From: CAYRVX01 sp964427875
GTDB taxonomy: Bacteria; Planctomycetota; Phycisphaerae; SM23-33
NCBI GenBank assembly: GCA_964427875.1
Contig: CAYRVX010000005.1
Coordinates: 50,450 to 114,449, forward strand
DNA: 64,000 bases
Direction: 5' to 3'
Part shown: positions 9,377 to 17,029 of the stretch, piece after piece
Layout of the letters: each line of letters opens with the position of its first letter
How positions within the stretch are numbered: position 1 is the stretch's first letter
The notes under the pieces: generated by a model
Told to the model about the DNA's origin: nothing
What the model saw: the letters and a program-made list of their open reading frames with translations, nothing else
The model's database searches: none
Position numbers and translations under genes: made by a program

Positions 9377-9781
9377 ATGTCCATGAAGGTACTTATGGTG
9401 GAACCGGATTGGCGTTTCACCCGAATGGCCGCGGCATACCTGGAATCCCACGCGCATCTGGTTGTCCGGGAAGTCCGCCTGGACGACGCCTTGAGACGTG
9501 TTGCCCACTGGCGGCCCGACCTGGTCATCGTTGCGGCCCAACTGGCCGAGGACGGCTTCGTCGAGCTGCTTGCGGGCGTCGACCCTCGCCCCGCCGTGCT
9601 GCTGACCGGCTGGCTGGACCGCTGCGACATCGCCTGGCGCGCCTGGCAGCGAGGCGGCGACGAACTGCTCATGAAGCCGGTCTTCTCTACCGACGAGCTG
9701 CACGAGGCGATCGTCACGGCGCTGGAGAACGCCGCTTTGGGGAGCCGGCGCTCGCGCCGCCGCGAGGCGGCTTCGGCCTGA
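9377..9781 (+). CDS. Degenerate response-regulator receiver, stand-alone
   Basis: 134 residues, one receiver-like domain and a short basic tail (SRRSRRREAASA), no output domain. The fold signature is clear (MKVLMVEPDW, LVIVAAQLAEDGF, VLLTGW, LMKPVF) and the conserved Thr and Lys are kept. The strand that should end in the phosphoacceptor Asp reads LVIVAAQL, so that residue is Ala and normal phosphorylation is not expected. It may act as a phosphorylation-independent binding partner. ATG 9377 is used, with a second ATG two codons later; AAAGGCAG precedes it. A strong terminator follows the stop. Confidence 0.75.
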   Translation: MSMKVLMVEPDWRFTRMAAAYLESHAHLVVREVRLDDALRRVAHWRPDLVIVAAQLAEDGFVELLAGVDPRPAVLLTGWLDRCDIAWRAWQRGGDELLMKPVFSTDELHEAIVTALENAALGSRRSRRREAASA

Positions 9782-9816
9782 CCGGGCCGGACGAGATCCC
9801 GTCAATGGAAGCCCCG

Positions 9817-9840
9817 ACCCGCGCCGCTGCGCGGGTTTTT
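9817..9840 (+). terminator. Rho-independent terminator
   Basis: ACCCGCGC, loop CGCT, GCGCGGGT, then TTTT. An 8-bp GC-rich stem with a U-run 36 bases after the receiver gene's stop. Confidence 0.8.
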
Positions 9841-9885
9841 CCTGCGCGGCCGGGCACCGTGCAACGGGGCCCTGCCGTTTTCGCC

Positions 9886-9914
9886 TTGCCAGGCGCATCG
9901 CCCGGCCATACACT
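9886..9914 (+). promoter_or_regulatory. Predicted promoter of the small membrane protein
   Basis: TTGCCA (9886-9891), a 17-base spacer and TACACT (9909-9914), placed between the upstream terminator and the start at 9936/9942. It may also drive leuD and the DUF167 gene. Confidence 0.5.
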
Positions 9915-9935
9915 CTCCCCCCGCGGAAGGGCCAG

Positions 9936-10172
9936 GTGCGTATGCTGGGTACGATCCTCATCATCCTGGGGGCTGTTCTCATGGTGATCGGGCTGATCAT
10001 GCTCGTCGGCTGGGTCAGCGGCAGGAACAGACTCGCGCAGGCCATCCTGGACCGCACCGGGGACTCGAAAACGGACCGCCAGTTCCTCGGCCTGTATTTC
10101 ATTGTACTGGTCCTTGTGCCCCTGCTCGGCGGGGCCCTGCTGATCGCGTTTGGGCTCCGGCGGCTGATCTGA
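9936..10172 (+). CDS. Small two-helix membrane protein
   Basis: 78 residues from GTG 9936, or 76 from ATG 9942; GGAAGG at 9925-9930 fits either. Two transmembrane helices (about 5-27 and 50-73) flank a short polar loop, RNRLAQAILDRTGDSKTDR. Both termini are short. No family was recognised. It has its own predicted promoter after a terminator, 41 bases upstream of leuD on the same strand, so it may share a transcript with it without any evident functional link. Confidence 0.6.
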   Translation: MRMLGTILIILGAVLMVIGLIMLVGWVSGRNRLAQAILDRTGDSKTDRQFLGLYFIVLVLVPLLGGALLIAFGLRRLI

Positions 10173-10213
10173 CGCACCCGAGGGGCGCGGGTGCCGCCGG
10201 CGAGAGGCGTCAC

Positions 10214-10777
10214 ATGATGGAAAAGGTGATTCGCGGCAAGGTGTTTGTCGTCGGCGACCACGTCGACACCGACCAGATCATCCCGGCGAAGTACCTGAGC
10301 TACGATCCGTCCGATCCGGGCGAGCGGAAGTACTTCGGCAAGTACGCCCTGAGCGGGGTGCCGCCGGAGGGCTCCGGCCTGCCTGCCGGCAGCGTGCGGT
10401 TCGTCGAGGAGGACAGCCTTACCAGCGCCTTCGCCGTGATCGTCGCCGGGCGGAACTTCGGCTGCGGCAGCTCGCGCGAGCATGCCCCGCTGGCCATTTC
10501 CGCCGCAGGCGTCCACGCGGTGGTCGCCGAAGGCTACGCCCGCATCTTCTACCGCAACTGCATCAACGGGGCCTACCTCGTTCCCTTCCAGACGTCGCAG
10601 CGCCTGATCGACCGGATCGCCACCGGAGACGAGGTCGAGCTCGATACCGCAACCGGCCGATTGAAGCACCTCACCGGCGGAGAGACCTACGCCCTCGAGG
10701 ACCTCGGCGACGCGGCCGAGATCATCGCCGCAGGCGGGCTCTTCGAATACGCCAGGCAGGTCGGAATGATCGAGTGA
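10214..10777 (+). CDS. leuD: 3-isopropylmalate dehydratase small subunit
   Basis: 187 residues, a normal size for bacterial/archaeal-type LeuD. It forms the swivel domain of isopropylmalate isomerase (leucine synthesis) together with LeuC, which is not in the window. Motifs: GDHVDTDQIIPAKYLS near the N-terminus and the substrate loop GRNFGCGSSREHAP. The short form can also belong to homoaconitase-like enzymes, so the exact substrate is inferred. Two ATGs (10214, 10217) are adjacent. The DUF167 gene starts four bases after the stop, which suggests translational coupling. Confidence 0.88.
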   Translation: MMEKVIRGKVFVVGDHVDTDQIIPAKYLSYDPSDPGERKYFGKYALSGVPPEGSGLPAGSVRFVEEDSLTSAFAVIVAGRNFGCGSSREHAPLAISAAGVHAVVAEGYARIFYRNCINGAYLVPFQTSQRLIDRIATGDEVELDTATGRLKHLTGGETYALEDLGDAAEIIAAGGLFEYARQVGMIE

Positions 10778-10781
10778 GACG

Positions 10782-11093
10782 ATGAAGAACGCCGAGGACC
10801 TCAGCATCCGGGACACGCCCGCCGGTGCGGTCCTGGCCGTCAAGGTCGTCCCGGGCTCGGCTCGCGACAGGGTCGCCGGCGTCCTGGGCGAGGCTCTCAA
10901 GGTCGCCACGAGCGCGGCGCCCGAGAAAGGCAAGGCCAACGCCGCCGTCGCCAGGATCCTCGCCAAGGCCCTCTCCCTGGACCGCCGCGACGTGAGACTC
11001 TGCGCCGGGCGGACGCATCCCCGCAAGGAGTTCCTCCTGTCGGGCCTTTCGGCCGACGAGGCCCGCCGGCGCCTCGGTCGCTCCGTGTGCTGA
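10782..11093 (+). CDS. DUF167 (YggU) family protein
   Basis: 103 residues covering the whole small domain: VKVVPGSARDRVAG, the conserved APEKGKANAAV and a C-terminal GRTHPRKEFLLSG strand. The function of the family is not established. It directly follows leuD (four-base gap) and ends seven bases before the convergent korB stop. Confidence 0.85.
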   Translation: MKNAEDLSIRDTPAGAVLAVKVVPGSARDRVAGVLGEALKVATSAAPEKGKANAAVARILAKALSLDRRDVRLCAGRTHPRKEFLLSGLSADEARRRLGRSVC

Positions 11094-11100
11094 GCCCGGC

Positions 11101-11904
11101 CTACTGCCGGACGAGCGGCCCGGCCCGGAGCACTCCGAGCTGGGACTCGAAGCTCGGTCGGCTGGACCGATAGAGGATGCCGATAGGGATCTCCTCCCCC
11201 CACCGCAGGGCCAGCTCGAGCGCGGCGGTGCGGTTGGCCGGATCGTGCCTCTCGTCGATGGGCCGGACGCGATCCTTGTACCACTTGAACGTGTTGCGGC
11301 GGTTGAACGACGGGCACGGCTGGAGGATGTCCAACAGCCCAAAGCCCCCCTTGTGTTGCAGGGCGGCGACCATCATCCCGCGAAGGTGGTCTGGCGTGCC
11401 GGTGAAGGACCGGGCCACGAACGAGCAGTCCTCCACGATCGCCAGCGCCAGCGGGTTGAGCGGCATGCTGATCACGCCGTGCGTCTGCACCTTCGTCACC
11501 ATGCCGAGCTCGCTCGTGGGCGAGGCCTGTCCCTTCGTCAGCCCGTACACCTGATTGTCGTGCACGAAGGCCTTGACGCCGATGTTCCTCCGGACGGCGT
11601 GGATGAAGTGGTTGCCCCCCTCGCCGTACATGTCGCCGTCGCCGCTGGTGACGACGACTTCCAGCTCGTGGTTGGCGAGCTTGATCCCCGTGGCGGCGGG
11701 CAGCGCCCGGCCGTGGAGGCCGTTGAAGACGTTGGCCTCCGTGTAATGCGGCAGCTTGGCGGCTTGGCCGATGCCGGAGACCAGCACCAGCCGCCGGCGG
11801 TCGATGCCGGCCTCTTCCAGCGCCTCGTCGAAGGTCTTCAGCAGCGGGTAGTTCCCGCAGCCGGGGCACCAGGCGGGTCGCGTGTCGGCCTTGGCGAGGT
11901 TCAT
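11101..11904 (-). CDS. korB: 2-oxoacid:ferredoxin oxidoreductase, beta subunit
   Basis: 267 residues. The beta subunit binds thiamine diphosphate and, with the alpha/gamma partner, oxidatively decarboxylates a 2-oxoacid (most like 2-oxoglutarate) to an acyl-CoA, passing electrons to ferredoxin. Seen: PAWCPGCGNYPLLKTF at the N-terminus and the cofactor motif SGDGDMYGEGGNH. It has the short form typical of KorB-like subunits. Its ATG overlaps the stop of the upstream alpha subunit by four bases (11901-11904), so expression is coupled. The enzyme is oxygen sensitive in most relatives, hinting at anaerobic or low-oxygen metabolism. Confidence 0.9.
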   Translation of the reverse strand: MNLAKADTRPAWCPGCGNYPLLKTFDEALEEAGIDRRRLVLVSGIGQAAKLPHYTEANVFNGLHGRALPAATGIKLANHELEVVVTSGDGDMYGEGGNHFIHAVRRNIGVKAFVHDNQVYGLTKGQASPTSELGMVTKVQTHGVISMPLNPLALAIVEDCSFVARSFTGTPDHLRGMMVAALQHKGGFGLLDILQPCPSFNRRNTFKWYKDRVRPIDERHDPANRTAALELALRWGEEIPIGILYRSSRPSFESQLGVLRAGPLVRQ

Positions 11905-13565
11905 GATCGGATCCTTTCGACGATCTGGCTGCCGGTAAACGGCAGGCCGTCATACTTGAGGCACAGCTCGCAGTCGCCCAGGGCGCCGATGGATCGCAGC
12001 AGCGAGGCGAGCTGTCCGGTGCAGTTGCCCTCGACGGAGACGACCCGCCGCGGGCGGCCGATGGCCGCCCGTACGGCCTTGGCGTCGAGGGGCCAGAGCT
12101 GGGCGAAGTGCAGCATGGCGACCGGTTCGCGCTCGCCGGCGAGCAGATCGACGGCCTCGCGGGCGGGCCCGTAGGTCGAGCCCCACGCCAGGAGCAGCGT
12201 TTCGGCGCCGTCGCTGCCGTAGCGCTCGGGAGGCAGGCTCTCGGCCGTCATGCCGACGAGCTTCCGCATGCGCTTGTCCTGCTGGGCGACGTGGGCCTCG
12301 AGGTCCTCGGTGATGTGCCCGTCGGCGGTGTGTGCGTCGCTGTCGCAGACCACGAAGGCCGGCCCGCCGGGAATCGCCCGGGGAGAGATGCCCGATTCGG
12401 TCACCTCGTAGCGGACGTACTCGGCGGCCGGGTCGGCCGCGACGTGCCGGTCGATCGGCCGCGGCTCGCCGGGCAGCTCCCCAACAGTCTGCTCGAGGTC
12501 CTGGAGGAACTGGTCGGTCAGCAGGATGGCGGGCGTCTGGAACTTGTGCGCCGTCTTCAGCGCCTGGCGGGTGAGGTCGTAGCACTGGCGAACCGTGCCG
12601 GGCGCGAAGACCGCCCGCGCGAACTCGCCGTGCCCCCCCGTCAGGGCGAACCGGAGGTCCTGCTGGGCCGTGCGCGTCGGCAGCCCCGTCGCCGGGCCCG
12701 GCCGCTGGGCGACCACGATGAATATGGGCAGCTCCATAATACCCGCCAGGCTGAGCCCCTCGACCATGAGGGCAAAGCCCCCGCCGCTCGTGGCGGTCAT
12801 CGCGGGCACGCCTGCGTAGGCGGCGCCGCAGAGCATGTTCACGGCCGCGATCTCGTCTTCCGCCTGCTCGACGACGATGCCGTATCGATCCGCCGCGCCG
12901 GCGAGGTAGGCGAACGTGGCCGTGCCGGGCGTCATCGGATATGCCGTCACGAGCTTCACGCCCGCCACGGCGGCCGACAGGCCGATCGCCGAGGCGCCGT
13001 CGCAGACGCGGCCAACCTTGCCGCCGGCCGGCGGAGTGCGGAGTCTGCCGGCGGCGCCGGCGGCGAGATCGGCGCCCCTCCGGGCGCAGGAGCGGTTGGC
13101 CTCGACCACGTCGTCGCCTTTCTTGGAGAACCGCCTCTCCAGCAGGGCGTCGAGGACTTTCAGGTCGCAGCCGAGCAGGGCGAAGACGGCCCCGCCCGCC
13201 ACCGTGTTGGAGTACAGCGCGCTGCCGCCGACTTCCTTGGCCGTGCCGTCGAGGTCGATCGCCACGGCCCCGTCGGCCCGGGCGCCGTTGTAGAGGATCA
13301 ACCCGCCGTCGGCGACGCCCTCGCGGAGCGTCTCCAGTGCCGCGTCCGTCAGGGCGACCAGCAGGTCCGCCTCCGGCGTGCCCGCGTAGAGGGGCTTCTC
13401 GCCGATGCGGACGTCGTACCAGTTCAACCCGCCGCGGATGCGGGACATGTAGCTCCGCGTGGCGAGAACGTGCAGGCCCGACTCCGCCAGCGCGGAGACG
13501 AGCAGGCCGCCCGTGGTAAGCACTCCCTGGCCGGCCTCGCCGGCTATCCGTATCGTCATGCTCAT
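11901..13565 (-). CDS. korA: 2-oxoacid:ferredoxin oxidoreductase, fused gamma-alpha subunit
   Basis: 554 residues from ATG 13565 (MSMTIRIAGEAGQGV). Residues 1-180 are the gamma domain with GEAGQGVLTTGGLL; about 195-540 are the pyrimidine-binding and CoA-side alpha domains with VTAYPMTPGTATF and EQAEDEIAAVNM. The gamma-alpha fusion is the usual arrangement for KorA-type enzymes. Catalysis needs KorB, encoded immediately downstream with a four-base overlap. Upstream on this strand AGGACAG precedes the ATG, and a TACAAT box lies at 13593-13598. The gene is divergent from miaB. Confidence 0.92.
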   Translation of the reverse strand: MSMTIRIAGEAGQGVLTTGGLLVSALAESGLHVLATRSYMSRIRGGLNWYDVRIGEKPLYAGTPEADLLVALTDAALETLREGVADGGLILYNGARADGAVAIDLDGTAKEVGGSALYSNTVAGGAVFALLGCDLKVLDALLERRFSKKGDDVVEANRSCARRGADLAAGAAGRLRTPPAGGKVGRVCDGASAIGLSAAVAGVKLVTAYPMTPGTATFAYLAGAADRYGIVVEQAEDEIAAVNMLCGAAYAGVPAMTATSGGGFALMVEGLSLAGIMELPIFIVVAQRPGPATGLPTRTAQQDLRFALTGGHGEFARAVFAPGTVRQCYDLTRQALKTAHKFQTPAILLTDQFLQDLEQTVGELPGEPRPIDRHVAADPAAEYVRYEVTESGISPRAIPGGPAFVVCDSDAHTADGHITEDLEAHVAQQDKRMRKLVGMTAESLPPERYGSDGAETLLLAWGSTYGPAREAVDLLAGEREPVAMLHFAQLWPLDAKAVRAAIGRPRRVVSVEGNCTGQLASLLRSIGALGDCELCLKYDGLPFTGSQIVERIRS

Positions 13566-13694
13566 GGCTCTGTCCTGTCTGAAACCCCCAACATTGTAGG
13601 CCGGATCCGACCGCGCGCCCTGCTTGTCGGGCAATTGGCCATCCCGACCGTCGCCGGCGCGGGTATCATAAGGGATCGGGAGCACGCATATTCG

Positions 13695-15080
13695 ATGAAG
13701 GTGTACCTGGAAACGATGGGCTGCCAGATGAACCGCCTGGACAGCGAGCTCGCCGCGGGGCAGCTCCGCCGGGCCGGGCACGAGCTTGTCGCCGACCGGA
13801 AGGCCGCCGACGTGGTGCTGTACAACACCTGCTCGGTCCGCCGGCACGCCGAGGAGAAGGTCTACTCCCGCCTGGGCGCCGACAGCCGGCGGAAGAGCCG
13901 CCATCGCCCGAAGCTGATCCTCGGCGTGCTCGGCTGCATGGCCCAGAAGGAAGGCCGCAACCTGCGGAAGCGGTTCCCTGAAGTGGACGTGGTCTGCGCG
14001 CCGGGCAGGCTGACGGAGCTCGTGGATCTCATCGACCGGGCGGCCGGCGGGGCCCCCGGCGTTGCGCTGGACCCCGCGCGGGACGCCCCCGGCCCGGTCG
14101 AGGAGATCGACGCGCTGGACCTGGCCCGCGATGCGTACCAGACAACAAGCCCATACCAGGCCTATGTCCGCGTGGCGAAGGGGTGCGACAACTTCTGCAC
14201 GTACTGCATCGTTCCGTTCGTCCGCGGCCGGGAGCGCAGCCGCCGGCCGGAACGGATCGTCGAGGAGGTCCGCCGCCTCGTCGAGGCCGGGCGAAGCGAG
14301 GTCACCCTTCTGGGCCAGACGGTCAACCGCTACCGCTGCTCTCCGGCGGGCGGCGAATCGCCCACGGTTCGTTTCAGCGATCTCCTGGAGCGCGTCTCGG
14401 GCGTGACCGGCCTGCGGCGGCTGCGGTTCGTCACCAGCCATCCGGTGGACTTCGGCGACGACGTGCTGGAGGCCATGCGCGACCTGCCGAACGTCTGCCG
14501 GTACGTCCACGTGCCCCCGCAGAGCGGTTCCGACGCCGTGCTGAAGCGGATGAACCGCGGGTACACGCGCCGGCAGTACGACGACCTGATCGACCGGGCG
14601 CGGGGGATCGTTCCCGGCGTGGTGCTGGCGGGCGATTTCATCGTGGGCTTTCCGGGCGAGACGGAGGCGGACCACGCGGCCTCGGCCGAGCTGATTGGCC
14701 GCAGCGGCTTCAAGAACAGCTTCGTTTTCAAGTACTCGCCGCGCGAGGGCACGGCCGCCGCGCGAGAGTTCCCCGACGACGTGCCTGGCGACGTCAAGAA
14801 GCGGCGCAATCACGAGCTTCTGGCCGTCCAGCGGGAGGTCGGCCTGGCGCATCACAGCGCGTACGTCGGCCGGACCGTCGAGGTGCTCATCGAGGGCCCT
14901 TCCGTCCGAGCGGGCAAGCAGGCCGTTGGGCCCACGGCCGAGGCGACGCAGCTCGTCGGGCGCAGCCGGGGCGACCACATCGTGCACTTCACGGGCCCGA
15001 CGCGCCTGGCGGGGCAGTACGTCGACGTGCGCATCACCGGCGCGACGGCCCTGGTGCTGTTAGGCAGGGCGCGAACGTGA
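13695..15080 (+). CDS. miaB: tRNA-2-methylthio-N6-dimethylallyladenosine synthase
   Basis: 461 residues from ATG 13695. MiaB methylthiolates i6A37 in tRNAs reading UNN codons, using two 4Fe-4S clusters and SAM. The N-terminal UPF0004 domain supplies cluster ligands in MGCQMNRLDSE, NTCSVR and GCMAQKE; the radical SAM ligand triad is in CDNFCTYCIVPFVRG; a TRAM RNA-binding domain ends the protein. Related MtaB or RimO are less likely, because the N-terminal spacing and the GREKSR-like stretch (RGRERSR) fit MiaB. A TATCAT box lies at 13664-13669, 25 bases before the start. The partner gene miaA is not in the window. Confidence 0.93.
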   Translation: MKVYLETMGCQMNRLDSELAAGQLRRAGHELVADRKAADVVLYNTCSVRRHAEEKVYSRLGADSRRKSRHRPKLILGVLGCMAQKEGRNLRKRFPEVDVVCAPGRLTELVDLIDRAAGGAPGVALDPARDAPGPVEEIDALDLARDAYQTTSPYQAYVRVAKGCDNFCTYCIVPFVRGRERSRRPERIVEEVRRLVEAGRSEVTLLGQTVNRYRCSPAGGESPTVRFSDLLERVSGVTGLRRLRFVTSHPVDFGDDVLEAMRDLPNVCRYVHVPPQSGSDAVLKRMNRGYTRRQYDDLIDRARGIVPGVVLAGDFIVGFPGETEADHAASAELIGRSGFKNSFVFKYSPREGTAAAREFPDDVPGDVKKRRNHELLAVQREVGLAHHSAYVGRTVEVLIEGPSVRAGKQAVGPTAEATQLVGRSRGDHIVHFTGPTRLAGQYVDVRITGATALVLLGRART

Positions 15081-15082
15081 AT

Positions 15083-15111
15083 TGACGAATTCGGGTGTTG
15101 CGATTAAGATG
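15083..15111 (+). promoter_or_regulatory. Predicted promoter of the receiver-like/GGDEF pair
   Basis: TTGACG (15083-15088), a 17-base spacer and TAAGAT (15106-15111), starting two bases after the miaB stop and 30 bases before the next ATG. Confidence 0.55.
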
Positions 15112-15140
15112 GACGTATCGATGGAGGCAGCGGACATCTC

Positions 15141-15803
15141 ATGGAAGTTCGCAGCGCAGGTTCGGACCGCTTCCGCGTGGTGGTCCTGTCGCGCGATCCG
15201 GCGTTAGGCTCGCGGCTGCGGGGCGTCTGCGAGCGGGGCGTCGAGGTCGCGCGCGTCCCCAGCGGATACGAGGCGGGCGCCGAGATCCTTGCCGCCCCCG
15301 TGGCGGCGATGGTCATCGACTTCCGCGCGCTGTCTGCGGCCCACGGCCGCCTGCTGGACGTCGCCCGGCGGATGGACGTGGCGATGTTCGGCGTCGGGCC
15401 CCTTCCGATCGGGATGAGCACGGAGGAGCTCAGCGGCATTTTCCTGGTCTCCACGGTCGATCTTCCCGGCGCTCTTGACAGGTTGGCCGCGGCGGCCGCG
15501 AAGGCTCCGGAAGCCGCCGAGGCGGCCGGGGGCGGGGAAGTTGCACCGCCCGAGGCGCCCCCGCCGCCGCCGCCGGTGCGCGAGCCGCAAGCACCCAAAC
15601 GGCCCCGAAAAAAGCGGGCCCGCCGAAAGAAGGCGGCCAAGCGGGCCGCCAGAGGCAAGGCCGAGCGCGGGACCGAGCCGGACACCGCGGCCCCGGCGGC
15701 CGCATCGCCGGCTGAGGACCAGCCTCGCCCGGCGGCGCCGCAGGCGCCCAGCGACCTCCTGACGCCCGAAGAGCTCACCGCGCTGCTGGAGGACGAGCCG
15801 TGA
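15141..15803 (+). CDS. Receiver-like protein with Pro/Ala/Lys-rich linker and LTPEELTALL tail
   Basis: 220 residues. Residues 10-105 have a receiver-like alpha/beta pattern (FRVVVLSRDPAL, AMVIDFRAL), with an Asp at the phosphoacceptor position but without the usual Thr and Lys. A long low-complexity linker follows: a Pro run, then a strongly basic KRPRKKRARRKKAAKR stretch, then Ala/Pro. The last residues, LLTPEELTALLEDEP, resemble the CheY-binding N-terminal peptide of FliM, though at the other end of the protein. The stop overlaps the GTG start of the diguanylate cyclase by four bases, so the two are made together. No named family was recognised. Confidence 0.65.
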   Translation: MEVRSAGSDRFRVVVLSRDPALGSRLRGVCERGVEVARVPSGYEAGAEILAAPVAAMVIDFRALSAAHGRLLDVARRMDVAMFGVGPLPIGMSTEELSGIFLVSTVDLPGALDRLAAAAAKAPEAAEAAGGGEVAPPEAPPPPPPVREPQAPKRPRKKRARRKKAAKRAARGKAERGTEPDTAAPAAASPAEDQPRPAAPQAPSDLLTPEELTALLEDEP

Positions 15804-17020
15804 TCGCATCCGGCGACATGCTGCTCCTGGCGGGCGGAGCGGTCGGCCGGGAGCTCGCCGGCCTCCTGGGCCGCGAGCAGTGCACCGCCGTCGGCGATCC
15901 GTACGAGGCGCTGACGGAGATGAGCCGCCGGCGCTGGCCGACGGTCGTCCTGACGGCCGGGCGGGCGGACTTCCCCGGGCTGTGCCGTGCCTCCCGACGA
16001 CTCCAGCACGACTCGCGCCTCTACGCCATCTGTTCGCCGGCCGGGGAGCCCGAGGTCCGGACCTTGCTCGGCCGGCCGCTCGACGATTACTTCATCTACC
16101 CCCCCACCCGTCGGGAGCTGGCCGCACTCCGCGGCGCGGCGTATCGCCCGCCCATGCCGTCGGTTGGCCGGGCCGCCGACGCCCCGGTGATCGCCCGGCA
16201 GCTCGCCGAGCTGATCGAAGCGGCCGACAGCATCACCGCCCTGGAAGACCGCCTGGCCCGCGCCGTGAGCGCCCTGATGGCCGCGCCCGTCGCCTGGGTG
16301 GACCTGGATGCAATGCCTGCCGGCGCCAAGCCGCTGCTGCTGGCCGCCGGAGACGCCCCCCGCGTGCTCGTGCCGCGCGGGGCCACTCGCTCGTCCGAGG
16401 CGACGCGAGGCTACCTGGCCACCGTGCAGGCGGCCCTGCCGGCGCTGCTGGCGGCCGCCCGGCGAGCCGAAGGGCTCCACCGCCTGGCCATCACCGACCA
16501 TCTCACCGGCGCTTACAACCGCCGGTACTTCTACCGCCGGACCGAGCAGGTGCTCCGCGAGGCCGGACGCGAAGAGGCTCACGTGACCCTGCTGCTGTAC
16601 GACATCGACGACTTCAAGCGGTACAACGACACGTACGGCCACGCCGCGGGGGACGAGATCCTGCGGGACACGGCGGCGTTGATGAAGCGGATCACGCGGT
16701 CGCGGGACGTCGTGGCGCGGATCGGGGGCGACGAGTTCGCCGTCCTGTTCGTCGGCGGCGAGGAGCCCCGCTCGCCTGACAGCCATCCGCCCGCCAGCGC
16801 TTACGCCCTGGCCGACCGCTTCCGCCGGGCCGTCCAGGCGCATGCCTTCGAGAGCCTCGGCCCGGAGGCCACCGGCACGCTGACCATCTCCGGCGGGCTG
16901 GCGGGCTTCCCCCGCGACGGCGGGCACGTCCGGGAACTGCTCCGTGCCGCCGACACCGCCCTGCGAGAGGCGAAGGCCTCCGGAAAGAACGCGATCCACC
17001 TCATCGGCCCGGCCGAGTGA
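15800..17020 (+). CDS. Diguanylate cyclase with degenerate receiver domain
   Basis: 406 residues, GTG start overlapping the previous stop (coupled). Residues 1-120 look like a receiver lacking the phosphoacceptor Asp (VVLTAGRADF at that strand). A helical linker (120-220) follows, then GGDEF (about 225-400) with LTGAYNRRYF, the metal site YDIDDFKRYND and the active motif RIGGDEFAVLF. An RSRD I-site precedes the motif by five residues, so feedback inhibition is expected. It makes c-di-GMP in the cytosol; no membrane helix is seen. With the HD-GYP protein at 1.9-4.2 kb, this is the second c-di-GMP enzyme in the window. Confidence 0.9.
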   Translation: MIASGDMLLLAGGAVGRELAGLLGREQCTAVGDPYEALTEMSRRRWPTVVLTAGRADFPGLCRASRRLQHDSRLYAICSPAGEPEVRTLLGRPLDDYFIYPPTRRELAALRGAAYRPPMPSVGRAADAPVIARQLAELIEAADSITALEDRLARAVSALMAAPVAWVDLDAMPAGAKPLLLAAGDAPRVLVPRGATRSSEATRGYLATVQAALPALLAAARRAEGLHRLAITDHLTGAYNRRYFYRRTEQVLREAGREEAHVTLLLYDIDDFKRYNDTYGHAAGDEILRDTAALMKRITRSRDVVARIGGDEFAVLFVGGEEPRSPDSHPPASAYALADRFRRAVQAHAFESLGPEATGTLTISGGLAGFPRDGGHVRELLRAADTALREAKASGKNAIHLIGPAE

Positions 17021-17029
17021 GACGCCTCC

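Noticed and set aside
11901..14987. Very long minus-strand open frame reaching over miaB
   Set aside because: Only the part from 13565 down matches a family (KorA). The rest is antisense to miaB and is low-complexity, as expected from high-GC shadow frames.
15104..16999. 631-codon minus-strand open frame antisense to the receiver-like and GGDEF genes
   Set aside because: Composition is Gly/Arg/Pro-rich with no domain; the plus-strand genes have clear motifs.
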